This document shows positions 52,878 through 61,400 of a DNA stretch of 64,000 nucleotides, one piece after another; within the stretch, counting starts at the first letter, position 1, and each line of letters begins with the position of its first letter. The notes under the pieces are model-generated. The model searched no databases, was not told the origin of the DNA, and saw only the letters and a list, made by a program, of their open reading frames with translations. The position numbers and the translations under genes are program-made. This DNA is from Nocardioides agri (GTDB lineage: Bacteria > Actinomycetota > Actinomycetes > Propionibacteriales > Nocardioidaceae): the NCBI RefSeq assembly GCF_013778305.1, contig NZ_JACEIC010000002.1, positions 1,511,623 to 1,575,622 of the forward strand. Reading direction: 5' to 3'.

Positions 52878-55657
52878 CAGTGGCCTGCTTTCGTGGTCGT
52901 GTCCTCTGCTGTCCCTGCTGTGGTGGATGCCGCGCTCCGGCCGCGCGACACACCGGCCGCGTGCGCGGCCAGCCGCGCCCGGATGGCCTCCGGGTCACGG
53001 ACGGTGGTGGAGGGCGGTTTGGCGATCCCTCCAGGGACCAGCTGGGCACCCGGCTGGCGTACCGGGAGCCCGGCGGCGGTCACGTGGGTCGCGGTCGACA
53101 GGCGATTCACCCTGTCCGCCCGCTCCCACCCGGCCTCCACCTCGCTCGGTGCCCATGACCCGGGTTGCGGGGGGGCGCCGAGCCAGCCCGAACGCACCGA
53201 GCTGAAGATCGGAGTCACGCTGTCGTCCGGCCCCGGCGGGTCCGCACCCGGACCGTCGAGGTAGTCGCCCGCGGTGCGCGGAACGACCCGTTCCGACGGC
53301 TGGGTCCACGCGGAAGGGCCGGACGGCGCCGGCGGGGGCGGTGCCCACTCCTGCACCGGTGGAGCCGGCTGGACCGGCTGGACCGGCTGGACCGGCACGA
53401 TCGGCTGGACCGCCGGCTGGACCGGCACGATCGGCTCCATCGGCGCGCCCGGCACGTCGGAGGTCCCGGGCTGCCGCTGAGGGAGGCTCGGAGGCAGCGG
53501 TGCCCACTCCTGCGCCGGAGTCGGCTGCACCGGCTGGACCGGCTGGACCGGCTGGACCGGCACGATCGGCGCCATCGGCGCACCCGGCACGTCGGAGGTT
53601 CCTGGCTGCCGCCGGGGAAGGGCCGGCGGCACGGAGGCACCTGCGGGAGCGGGCGCCGCCACGGGGTCCGCCGGCGCGGCAGGCTCGGGCGCCGGCAACG
53701 ACACACGGGAGAGCGGCACCACCGGGGCCAGCGGCGCCACGGGCTCCGGCGAGGCGGAGGGAGCGAAGGGCTCGACGGGCGGGACGGCCGCGAGCGGCGC
53801 GATGGAGGGCACAGCGGCCAGGGGCGCCTCCGGCCCGCTGTCCCGCACCAGGATGTCCGGGGGGAGGGTGAGGCTGGCGGTCATGCCCTCGTGCTCGTTG
53901 CGGTGCAGCGTCACGAGGATGCCGTGCCGCTGCGCCAGTCGGCTGACCACGAACAGGCCCATGCGGCGAGCTGTGTCAGGCGTGATGTCGCCGCCGGAGC
54001 GGAGCAGCCGGTTGAGGTCGCCGAGCGCCTCCGGCGGGACACCGAGGCCGGAGTCGATCACCTCGATCGTCAGCCCGCTCGGCGTGATCGAGGACGAGAG
54101 CGACACGGCGGTGGTCGGGGAGGAGAACGTCAGCGCGTTGTCGAGAAGCTCGGTGATCATGTGGACGACGTCCGCGGCAGCGATGGCGCTCACCTGGATG
54201 GGGCTGGCACTGAGGATCCGGACCCGCTGGTAGTCCTGCACGCCGGAGGTTGCGGCCTGCATCGTGTCGGAGACCGAGAGCGGCTCTTGGACCAGGCCAC
54301 GCGTCGGTGCATCGGCCAGGATGAGAAGGCTGTCCGACGTACGCCGCATCCGAGCGGCGAGGTGGTCGAGGCGGAAGAGGCTGTCCAGCCGGCGCGGGTC
54401 CTCCTCGTCCTGCTCCAGGACCTCGATCTGCGCGAGCTGCTGGTTGATGAGGGAGTTGGTGCGCCGCGAGAGGATCACGAACATCTCGGCGACCTGAGCA
54501 CGCACGGCGGCCTCGCCGGCCGCGAGCAGCACCGCCTGGCGGTGCAGGTCGTCGACGGCGCGGGCCAGCTGGCCGATCTCCTCCGCGGTGGTCACGGCGA
54601 TGGGCTGGACCTCGCTGACCTCGGCGCCGGCCCGGATCCGCTGGACCTCCTCGGGAAGTCGCTCGTGGGCGATCGTGAGGGCACCCTCGCGGACCGTGCG
54701 GATCGGCCGCAGCAGCGCCCTCGAGACGAGCACCGCGAGCAGGACGGCGAGGAGCAGCGCCGCGGCCATGGCGCCGGCGTTCACCAGCGCGCTGTACCGG
54801 GCCGTGTCGGCCGCGTCGGCGAGCTGGGAGTCGATGTCGTCGAGCGTGCCGCCGACCAGCGTGTCGTAGTCGTCGTACGCGTTCTCCCCGCCGAGGTTGT
54901 CGGTGCCAGTCCGCACGGACCGGGCGCGGTCGGCGTTGGCGGTGCGCAGCGCCGCGATGGTGTCGGCGTGCTCGGCGCCGAGCGCGTCGGCGAGGCTGTC
55001 GACGGCCGCGCCCTCGACGCCGATCTCGGCGAAGAGGTCCTGGGAGCCGGTCTCACCGGACCTGTCGGTCTTGGCGAGCGCCTGCTGCATGGCGAGCGAG
55101 AAGCGACCGCCGAGGGAGTCGGCGAGCACCTCGAGCTGCGGCAGCGGCTCCATCTGGGCGTTCGCGATGCTGGTGACCAGCTGGGAGACCCCGGACTGCA
55201 GCTGGCGGAGCTGGGCGAGCCAGGTGGCAGCGGAGAGCGCGTCGCTCTCACCGCGCATCGCCTGGCTGAGGTCGAGAAGCGAGTCGATCTCGTACTGCTG
55301 CTCGGTCGTCAGCTCGGCGTCCGCGGCTGTCTGGGAGAGCTGGTTGGCCGTCCTCGTGAGCTGGGCCACCGCCGACTCCAGGTGCTCCTGGCTGGCGGGC
55401 GAGGTGTCCTGCGCCGCCACCATCGCCTGCTCGGCGGCGGTGAGGTAGTTGACGGCGGGAGGCAGGACGGTGACCTGCTGGGCGCTCGTCGCGGCGTTGT
55501 TCGCCTCCGCCAGGTCCGCCTGCACCCGGAGACCGCCGAGCGTGGCGGCGAGCAGCAGCGGGATCGCCAGCGAGAGCGCCATCTTGCGACGCAATGGCCA
55601 ACCGGAGACTGCGAACGGTCGTCTCCGTCGAGCTCGTGCTGCGCGCTTCTCCGTCAT
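52877..55657 (-). CDS. Conservon sensor histidine kinase (CvnA type)
   Basis: Membrane kinase of 926 aa. TM1 is at about residues 26-43, a large helical nitrate-sensor-like extracellular region follows, and TM2 lies around residue 295 ([19 protein letters not shown]). A HAMP domain and an atypical dimerisation box with [12 protein letters not shown] precede HATPase motifs [11 protein letters not shown] and [11 protein letters not shown]. The final 300 residues are Pro/Ala/Val-rich and low-complexity, with duplicated blocks. Autophosphorylation has been doubted for this class. It is the first gene of the operon. Confidence 0.92.
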   Translation of the reverse strand: MTEKRAARARRRRPFAVSGWPLRRKMALSLAIPLLLAATLGGLRVQADLAEANNAATSAQQVTVLPPAVNYLTAAEQAMVAAQDTSPASQEHLESAVAQLTRTANQLSQTAADAELTTEQQYEIDSLLDLSQAMRGESDALSAATWLAQLRQLQSGVSQLVTSIANAQMEPLPQLEVLADSLGGRFSLAMQQALAKTDRSGETGSQDLFAEIGVEGAAVDSLADALGAEHADTIAALRTANADRARSVRTGTDNLGGENAYDDYDTLVGGTLDDIDSQLADAADTARYSALVNAGAMAAALLLAVLLAVLVSRALLRPIRTVREGALTIAHERLPEEVQRIRAGAEVSEVQPIAVTTAEEIGQLARAVDDLHRQAVLLAAGEAAVRAQVAEMFVILSRRTNSLINQQLAQIEVLEQDEEDPRRLDSLFRLDHLAARMRRTSDSLLILADAPTRGLVQEPLSVSDTMQAATSGVQDYQRVRILSASPIQVSAIAAADVVHMITELLDNALTFSSPTTAVSLSSSITPSGLTIEVIDSGLGVPPEALGDLNRLLRSGGDITPDTARRMGLFVVSRLAQRHGILVTLHRNEHEGMTASLTLPPDILVRDSGPEAPLAAVPSIAPLAAVPPVEPFAPSASPEPVAPLAPVVPLSRVSLPAPEPAAPADPVAAPAPAGASVPPALPRRQPGTSDVPGAPMAPIVPVQPVQPVQPVQPTPAQEWAPLPPSLPQRQPGTSDVPGAPMEPIVPVQPAVQPIVPVQPVQPVQPAPPVQEWAPPPPAPSGPSAWTQPSERVVPRTAGDYLDGPGADPPGPDDSVTPIFSSVRSGWLGAPPQPGSWAPSEVEAGWERADRVNRLSTATHVTAAGLPVRQPGAQLVPGGIAKPPSTTVRDPEAIRARLAAHAAGVSRGRSAASTTAGTAEDTTTKAGH
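53364..53436 (-). repeat. 9-bp tandem repeats in the CvnA-like tail, block 1
   Basis: Tandem copies of GGACCGGCT and close variants encode (V/I)xP-QP-type tripeptides (PVQ repeats). The block is part of a longer unit that recurs at 53522-53566. Confidence 0.8.
53522..53566 (-). repeat. 9-bp tandem repeats in the CvnA-like tail, block 2
   Basis: Same GGACCGGCT units, followed as in block 1 by sequence encoding [12 protein letters not shown]. The whole unit appears to be a duplication. Confidence 0.8.
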
Positions 55658-55808
55658 CGGTCCCCCTGCCCCTTCGCTACCCCGGTCCGTTGGGTGCGAC
55701 GTGTTCACGGAGGTGGTATCGGCCCCGCCGAGGCGGGAGTTGAGGGCTGTGGCGGCATATCGCGTGACGCTGTCCGTTTTCCGCATGCTGGGCGTCGGTG
55801 GCGGCACC

Positions 55809-55814
55809 TACGAT
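55809..55814 (+). promoter_or_regulatory. Leaderless-type -10 element (TACGAT)
   Basis: TACGAT ends 6 nt before the GTG of the DMT transporter gene, the same spacing and hexamer as at senX3. Confidence 0.5.
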
Positions 55815-55820
55815 CGACGG

Positions 55821-56765
55821 GTGACGAGTACGAGCACCACCACCCCGGTCGACGAGCCGGCCACGACGACCCCGGCGTGGGCGCCGGTTGCCGCGGTCGG
55901 GGTCACGCTGGTGTTCTGGGCCTCGGCGTTCGTCGCGATCCGTCATCTCGGGCACGACTTCTCCCCCGGCGCGCTCTCCCTCGGCCGGCTGCTGGTCGGC
56001 GCGCTGGTGCTCGGCGTCGCCGCGCTCGTCACGGCCGGCGTCCCGCACCCGACCCCGCGCCAGTGGCTCTCGATCGTCACGATCGGCGTGCTGTGGTTCG
56101 GGGTCTACAACGTGGCGCTCAACGCCGGCGAGCGCCGCGTGGACGCCGGCACGGCCGCGATGCTGATCCAGATCTCACCGGTGCTGATCGCACTGCTGGC
56201 GGCGGTCTTCCTCAACGAGAGGTTCACGGTCTACCTCGGCCTCGGGCTCGCCCTCGCCTTCTCCGGTGTGGGCCTGATCAGCCTCTCGACGAGTGGCGGA
56301 AGCAACCACGACGTGGTCGGCGTGCTGCTGTGCCTGGTCTCGGCGCTGGTCTACTCGATCAGCGTGATCCTCCAGAAGCCGCTCGTCGCACGGCTGCCGG
56401 CGATCCACGTGACCTGGCTGGCGTGCACGATCGGTGCCGTCGTCTGCCTTCCGTTCGTCGGCCAGCTGGTCGACCAGGCCCAGGACGCGCCCGTCTCGTC
56501 CTCGCTCTGGCTGGTCTACCTCGGCGTCTTCCCGACCGCCCTCGCCTTCACCACCTACGCCTACGCGCTCCGGCACATGAGCGCGACCAGCCTCGGCGTC
56601 ACCACCTACCTGGTGCCGCCGATCACGATCGTGATGGGCGTGGTCCTGCTCGACGAGGCTCCGCCTGCGATGGCCTACGTCGGCGGCGCGCTCGCCCTCG
56701 TCGGCGTCGCGGTGGCGCGCCGCAAGCCGCGCACGGTGGCCGAGCGGATGTCGCCGCCCGCTTGA
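55821..56765 (+). CDS. DMT-superfamily (EamA) transporter
   Basis: Integral membrane protein of 314 aa with ten predicted TM helices in two EamA repeats (VTLVFWASAFVAIRHLG in the first and VSALVYSISVILQKPL in the second). Such proteins export or import metabolites such as amino acids. The substrate is unknown. GTG 55821 agrees with the promoter position; upstream frames overlap the conservon kinase antisense. Confidence 0.88.
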   Translation: MTSTSTTTPVDEPATTTPAWAPVAAVGVTLVFWASAFVAIRHLGHDFSPGALSLGRLLVGALVLGVAALVTAGVPHPTPRQWLSIVTIGVLWFGVYNVALNAGERRVDAGTAAMLIQISPVLIALLAAVFLNERFTVYLGLGLALAFSGVGLISLSTSGGSNHDVVGVLLCLVSALVYSISVILQKPLVARLPAIHVTWLACTIGAVVCLPFVGQLVDQAQDAPVSSSLWLVYLGVFPTALAFTTYAYALRHMSATSLGVTTYLVPPITIVMGVVLLDEAPPAMAYVGGALALVGVAVARRKPRTVAERMSPPA

Positions 56766-56775
56766 GCCGTCGGCG

Positions 56776-57531
56776 TCAGGCGTCCTCGCGCATCACGTCA
56801 GCGAGGTGGCCGCGAAGTGCCGCCATCGCGCGGGTGCGGAGCTGACTGATCCGCGACTCGGTGACGTCGAGGATGAGGCCGATCTCGCCGAGGGTGAAGC
56901 CCTCGAAGAAGTAGAGCGCCATGATGATCCGATCGCGCTCGGGGAGACGGGCCAGGGCCTGCAACAGCTCGTCGCGGGAGTCGTCGGCCTCGAACATCTC
57001 GTCCAGCCGCGGCGCCAGGTCGCCGACCTGGGCGAGCTCCTCGTCGGCTGCGGATGACACCGAGGTGCTCTTCCCGCGCGCGGTCCGCAGCTCCGCCAGG
57101 CTCATGCCGGCCTCGGCGGCGATCTCCTCGTCCGTCGGCGTGCGGCCGAGCTGCAGCCGCAGCCGCTCCGCGGCCTGGTCGAGCGTGCGGAGCTGGCTGC
57201 GGACCGAGCGCGGCACCCAGTCCGCAGCCCGGATGCTGTCCATGATGGCCCCGCGGATGCGGGGCACCGCGTAGGTCTGGAACTGGAGGCCGCGGTCGGG
57301 CTCGAACTTGTCGATCGCGTCCATCAGCCCGAACACGCCCTCGGAGACCAGGTCTGCCGAGTCGACGTTCGCGGGCAGCTCGGCGCGCACCCGCCCGGCG
57401 ACGTACTTCACCAGCGGGGAGTACTGGAGCACGAGCTGGTTGCGGACCTCGGGGTCGCCACCGGTCTCCTGGTACTGGCGCCAGAGGTCGGGCGCGCTCG
57501 GCTGTGCGCTGACGTCGATGGATCCGCTCAC
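56776..57531 (-). CDS. WhiG/FliA-type RNA polymerase sigma factor
   Basis: Group 3 sigma-70 factor of 251 aa. Region 2 includes LVLQYSPLVKYVAGRV and LVSEGVFGLMDAIDKFEPDRGLQFQTYAVPRIRGAIMD, region 3 includes RTPTDEEIAAEAGM, and region 4 includes LPERDRIIMALYFFEGFTLGEIGLILDVTESRISQL. WhiG directs sporulation and FliA flagellar genes. Here the factor sits beside a type IV pilus locus and no flagellar genes are visible, so a pilus role is possible. GTG 57531 has GAGGGG upstream; ATG 57594 is an alternative longer start. Confidence 0.92.
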   Translation of the reverse strand: MSGSIDVSAQPSAPDLWRQYQETGGDPEVRNQLVLQYSPLVKYVAGRVRAELPANVDSADLVSEGVFGLMDAIDKFEPDRGLQFQTYAVPRIRGAIMDSIRAADWVPRSVRSQLRTLDQAAERLRLQLGRTPTDEEIAAEAGMSLAELRTARGKSTSVSSAADEELAQVGDLAPRLDEMFEADDSRDELLQALARLPERDRIIMALYFFEGFTLGEIGLILDVTESRISQLRTRAMAALRGHLADVMREDA

Positions 57532-57620
57532 GGTCCCCTCGCGATCCTCTTCCGAGTTCAGATGCGTTGGTGGTCGGCTGCTCGCCGCCGCCATTGTGGG
57601 GTCGCTAGGGGCGCTGTGTC

Positions 57621-58253
57621 TCAGTCATCGAGGAATCCGAGCTCCGCCAGGACCTCGGTGGCCTGCCGGCCCTCCAGCGGGTTGGGGGGCTCGGCGTAGA
57701 ACGGGGATGTGCCCGACTCCCCGGCCGGGGCGCCGAGAGTGTCCCAGGAGGACGCGACGAACGGGCGCGGCGGGGAGGCAGCGGGCGGGTCGGCGACGAC
57801 CGGCGGCGCGGGAGGTGCCGGCGGTGCGGGAGGTGCCGGCGGGAGGTCGGGGACCAGCGGGGTCACCTCGACCAGTGGCGGCACCTCGACCAGTGGCGGC
57901 ACTTCGGCGAGCGGCGGCATTTCGGCGATCGGCGGCACCTCGACCAGCGGCGGCACCTCCGCGAACACCGGGGTCTGCACCAGCGGCGGCACCTCCGCCG
58001 GGAGCGAGACGTCGACCAGAGGCTGGACCTCCGTCATCGGTGCCGGCTGCGACAGACCGAGGGGGTCTGAGGGATCGATGGAGCTGACCGCCTCCGGGGT
58101 GGCGCCGAAGGCGTCGGTCCACGGCGCGACGCCCGTGAGGTCCGGCAGCGTGACCAGGATCGACTCGAGGTCGTAGGCGGCGCTGGCGTCCGGCGCCATG
58201 TTCGCTTCGGTCACGTCCTGCCCCCGTCCGTCGTCATCGTCCCACTTCGACAT
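57621..58253 (-). CDS. Proline/valine hexapeptide-repeat protein, unknown function
   Basis: Acidic protein of 210 aa not matching a known family. An acidic N-terminus (SKWDDDDGRG) is followed by repeated EVPPL(V/A) hexads (about residues 85-130), a PPAPPAPP run and a C-terminus ending EVLAELGFLDD. There is no signal peptide. GGTGGGATC precedes ATG 58253. It sits between the sigma factor and pilin on the same strand. The repeats could bind peptidoglycan-associated or SH3-like partners, but this is speculation. Confidence 0.6.
   Translation of the reverse strand: MSKWDDDDGRGQDVTEANMAPDASAAYDLESILVTLPDLTGVAPWTDAFGATPEAVSSIDPSDPLGLSQPAPMTEVQPLVDVSLPAEVPPLVQTPVFAEVPPLVEVPPIAEMPPLAEVPPLVEVPPLVEVTPLVPDLPPAPPAPPAPPAPPVVADPPAASPPRPFVASSWDTLGAPAGESGTSPFYAEPPNPLEGRQATEVLAELGFLDD
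57851..58005 (-). repeat. 18-bp tandem repeat encoding PPLVEV hexads
   Basis: Degenerate 18-bp units such as GGCGGCACCTCGACCAGT run through this part of the gene at 57621. Confidence 0.8.
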
Positions 58254-58449
58254 CGATCCCACCCGAGAGTTGCGCGGAGCACGCCTCCTGCCCCGGCGAG
58301 CATGTCAGTCCGACGCCGCGTCAGCCGGGCCACGTGGGCCAGCTCGTGTCATGAGCTGCTCTCACGGTGCGGGTTGTCGCTTCGCCGTCCCCATCCAGAT
58401 GGTCGGCCGTCGCGCGCGGCGACTTGAGGGCGTCGGCCAGAAATGAGAC

Positions 58450-58480
58450 GGGGCCTGCGGACGAGTCGTCCGCAGGCCCC
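58450..58480 (-). terminator. Terminator of the pilin gene
   Basis: A perfect 13-bp GC-rich stem (58450-58462 with 58468-58480) closes a 5-nt loop, then T-rich sequence (GTCTCATTTC) follows on the minus strand, 16 nt after the pilin stop. Bases 58254-58449 hold no supported gene. Confidence 0.85.
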
Positions 58481-58496
58481 GCCGTACGCGACGGAG

Positions 58497-58937
58497 CTAG
58501 CAGGCGGTGAAGCCGTCCTGCAGCCCACCCAGCGTGCTGTCGTAGCTCAGGCACTGGCCGGCGCCCTCGGAGGAGTTGTCGTTCTCCGCCGTGATCGTGT
58601 ACGAGCCGGTCTCCGCGCCAGGGGCGACCGTGACCGTGTTGCCCTTGCTGGAGACGAAGTCAACCAGGCTGGTCGTACCGGAGCCTCCGTCGGCCGCCGA
58701 GTCGGCGGCGATCGCGGTGGACGGGTTGTCGACGATCCAGGTCTCTACGTTGGTCGCCGCGTTCTTGAGGTCGGACTTGAGACCCGCGTCGACTGCCTTG
58801 TGGCGCTGGTTGAGGAAGATCGGGATCGCGATCGCGGCGAGGATGCCGACGATGACGATGACGACGAGGAGCTCGATCAGGGTGAAGCCCTGGTCCTTCT
58901 CCTCCATGGACTTCTTCATTCGCTGAAGCTGAAGCAT
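58497..58937 (-). CDS. Type IV prepilin (major-pilin-like)
   Basis: Type IVa-like prepilin of 146 aa. A short basic leader ends KDQG, with cleavage expected between G17 and F18. The N-terminal helix is FTLIELLVVIVIVGILAAIA with the conserved Glu at +5. The globular domain has a C-terminal Cys pair (QCLSYD...FTAC), the D-region disulfide of pilins. AGGAGA precedes ATG 58937. It is divergent from the minor pilin operon. Confidence 0.93.
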   Translation of the reverse strand: MLQLQRMKKSMEEKDQGFTLIELLVVIVIVGILAAIAIPIFLNQRHKAVDAGLKSDLKNAATNVETWIVDNPSTAIAADSAADGGSGTTSLVDFVSSKGNTVTVAPGAETGSYTITAENDNSSEGAGQCLSYDSTLGGLQDGFTAC

Positions 58938-59182
58938 GGTGTTGTCTCCTGTGTCGGGGCGTTGCCCGGTCCTGTGGACACCGCCCGAGAGGGACGGTGG
59001 TGCGTTGCCACCGGGGATGTCGGACCCGTCGCCCGAGCGCTTGAGACTGGTCTGGACCATCACCCCCGGCTGGCTCAAGCCGAGGAGTCGCGACGCCGAG
59101 ACTCCCCCGAGAGGCGTGGCAGATCGGGCTGCGCCGGTGCGTCAACGCCATCAGGCGCGACCCGACCGAGGAGCCCAGCCAG
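58938..59182. other. Divergent pilus promoter region with several hairpins
   Basis: 245 bp between the pilin (minus) and minor pilin operon (plus). It contains GCTTGAG/CTCAAGC arms (59039-59045, 59074-59080) enclosing the palindrome GGTCTGGACC, a GGAGTC/GACTCC stem (59084-59089, 59100-59105), and a GGTGG/CCACC stem (58996-59012). No gene and no recognised riboswitch family. Confidence 0.45.
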
Positions 59183-59674
59183 ATGCCCCCACCGACCCGC
59201 AGGCCGGCCGCCGCCGCCGCGGGCTACACGCTGGTCGAGGTCATGACGACGATCGGCATCGCGGGCGTCCTGATGGCGATCTCGGTCGGCGGCTGGACCC
59301 AGTACGCGCAGGCGAAGTCGCAGGAGGGCGCCGCCCAGGAGATCCAGTCGGTGCTGCGCCAGGCGCAGCAGCGCGCCGTGACCGAGGGCAGCTCGATGTG
59401 CGTGCAGTTCGACACCGCCGTCGACACGTTCGCGCTCTACCGCCGGCCCTGCGACGACTCCGCCCGGGTGCTCCTGGAGGGCCCCTTCGACATCGACTCG
59501 CGGGTCCACCTGGCAGAGGCGGACTTCACGGGGGCGAGCGGCTCGGGGGCCGGGGTCACCTTCACCCCCCGGGGGACAGCCTCACCAGGCACCCTCCGCA
59601 TCACCCGAGAGGGCACGGACCGCGTGTACGTCGTGAGCGTGGAGGGGTTGACCGGCCGTGTCTCGACCAGCTGA
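59183..59674 (+). CDS. GspH/FimT-type minor pseudopilin
   Basis: Prepilin-like protein of 163 aa with leader ending AAAAG and predicted cleavage G14/Y15. The hydrophobic helix is YTLVEVMTTIGIAGVLMAI with Glu at +5, followed by the GspH/FimT beta domain including a Cys pair. It probably belongs to the initiation complex at the pilus tip. AGGAG lies 10 nt before the ATG. It overlaps the next gene by 17 nt. Confidence 0.87.
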   Translation: MPPPTRRPAAAAAGYTLVEVMTTIGIAGVLMAISVGGWTQYAQAKSQEGAAQEIQSVLRQAQQRAVTEGSSMCVQFDTAVDTFALYRRPCDDSARVLLEGPFDIDSRVHLAEADFTGASGSGAGVTFTPRGTASPGTLRITREGTDRVYVVSVEGLTGRVSTS

Positions 59675-61400
59675 CGACCAGCGCGCCCCGCGCGACCGCG
59701 GATTCACCCTCGTCGAGGTCCTGGTCGCCCTCGGCATCGTCATGGTGCTCGTGGCCGCCGTGCTGCCCCTGCTCGTCTCCGGCATCCGCTCCAACGACAT
59801 CGCCCGTGCCGCCGCCCAGTCCAAGGGCTTCGCGCAGGCGGAGCTGGAGCGGATGCGGAACCTGCCCTTCTACATCGCGCCGTCCGCCGGGGACTACCGC
59901 GACGTCTTCGACCGCTACTTCCGGAACGTCTCCACGCCGGCGGCGGCCGCGCAGTGCGGGACGACCGGCAACCATCCCACCCCGAAGACCACCTGGACCG
60001 GGTACGTGTCGGCGTCCGCCGACCGCTGCTCGTGGGAGCCGAGCGGCGCGTTCTACCGCTACGTGCGCACGGAGAGCACCAACCCCGAGCTCAAGGGATT
60101 CGTCGTCGTGGTCGACACCCGGTTCCTCTCCGACACGACCCCGCCGACGGTGATCGCGCCGTACACGGGCTACAACACCCAGACGGTCGGCAAGTCGTAC
60201 CCGCCCGCCTCCCAGGCGAGCGTGACCGTGGCCGTCTTCCAGGCCAGCAAGCGACTGCGGGAGCCCATCGTCTCCTCCACCCAGATCAGCCGCCGCGAGA
60301 TCCCGGCCGCACGGATGAGCAGCACCCTGGACGTCACCGCGGTGGACCTGGGCACCGCGAACACCGACGGCCTGCCGGTGACGCTCTCTGCGGGACTGGT
60401 CAAGCTCGCCGGCGAGCTGACCTACTCGAGCACCGCGAACGCCGTGCTCGCCTCGACCACCACGGGCGCCGCGACCGGCGAGCAGGCGGGCGGGGCCGGG
60501 ATCACTGCCGCTGCCCCGCCGGACGTCAGCGACTCGCAGGACGACGAGAGCGCGGGGCAGCTCAACGGCGCCGGGTGCGAGCTCGCGTGCTGGGGCAACA
60601 CCCGCCGCTCGGCAGTCGCTCTGAGCGCCGGGAACGCCCTGCCGAACGCCGGCTCCCCGACGAGCCCGCTCCAGGCGATCCTCCGGGACACCGTGCACAA
60701 CGGCCTCTCCCTCGCCGCCGGCGCCGGCGCGCAGTACCGCCCGGCTCTGGCGCTCGCGCCGAGCAAGGGTCTGGTCACCATGCACTCGGGTTCGGACACG
60801 AACCCGGGGGTCAGCGGTGGATGTGCGAGCACGTCGTCGGGCGGGTCGGTGCGCGTCGCCTCCAGCGGGTGGCTGCGCACGACCGCGATCGACGACGCGG
60901 CGAGTCCCCTCCTCGTGGAGTCGTGCGGCGTTGCCCGCACCGCACCGGTGTCGGTGCTGCCCACGACGTTCGCCCCCGACGGCGTCGTGCGCATCACGCT
61001 GACCGATGCCAAGGTCCGGTGCGCGGTCAGCGGAGCCGCGCACGCGGCCACCGCCAGCGTCGGCTACACCGCCGCCGTCGAGGTCTGGGGCCCGTCCGGC
61101 TACACGACCGTCGCCACGGTCACGGAGACCACCGCGAGCGATCTCCTCGCGACCGTGCCGCTGACGACACCGGTGGGTGGTGGCCACACCCTCGGCGACT
61201 ACATCTCCTCGTGGTCGGCCGTGTCGTCCTCCGAGGTCACCAAGACGGCGGCCACGGGCGCGGCGACGGTCAATGTGCCCGGCATCATCTCGCTGACCAC
61301 CCAGCCGACCCGCGAGGACGCCTCCGGTGCGTCGGACCCGCTGTCGTCGGTGACCGTGTCGGTCGGCGTCCTCTCGTGCAGTGCGGCGGACGCGCGATGA
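59658..61400 (+). CDS. Large PilV-like minor prepilin
   Basis: Prepilin of 580 aa. Cleavage is expected at RDRG15/F16, the helix is FTLVEVLVALGIVMVLVAAVLPLL, and Glu is at +5. It is about three times the length of ordinary PilV. The extra region is Thr/Ser/Ala-rich and beta-predicted, with several Cys (for example GCELACW). It may be a surface adhesin carried at the pilus tip. The gene overlaps gspH-like upstream by 17 nt and the PilW-like gene downstream by 4 nt (ATGA). Confidence 0.83.
   Translation: MSRPADDQRAPRDRGFTLVEVLVALGIVMVLVAAVLPLLVSGIRSNDIARAAAQSKGFAQAELERMRNLPFYIAPSAGDYRDVFDRYFRNVSTPAAAAQCGTTGNHPTPKTTWTGYVSASADRCSWEPSGAFYRYVRTESTNPELKGFVVVVDTRFLSDTTPPTVIAPYTGYNTQTVGKSYPPASQASVTVAVFQASKRLREPIVSSTQISRREIPAARMSSTLDVTAVDLGTANTDGLPVTLSAGLVKLAGELTYSSTANAVLASTTTGAATGEQAGGAGITAAAPPDVSDSQDDESAGQLNGAGCELACWGNTRRSAVALSAGNALPNAGSPTSPLQAILRDTVHNGLSLAAGAGAQYRPALALAPSKGLVTMHSGSDTNPGVSGGCASTSSGGSVRVASSGWLRTTAIDDAASPLLVESCGVARTAPVSVLPTTFAPDGVVRITLTDAKVRCAVSGAAHAATASVGYTAAVEVWGPSGYTTVATVTETTASDLLATVPLTTPVGGGHTLGDYISSWSAVSSSEVTKTAATGAATVNVPGIISLTTQPTREDASGASDPLSSVTVSVGVLSCSAADAR

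Noticed and set aside
53364..53566. CRISPR-like tandem repeats
   Set aside because: Units are 9 bp without spacers and lie in frame within the proline-rich tail of the CvnA-type kinase.
58254..58449. Small gene between the repeat protein and the pilin terminator
   Set aside because: No open frame with plausible start, ribosome site or family motif was found on either strand.
58938..59182. c-di-GMP (GEMM) riboswitch in the pilus leader
   Set aside because: Conserved GCAAAGCC-type core and tetraloop-receptor elements were not found on either strand.
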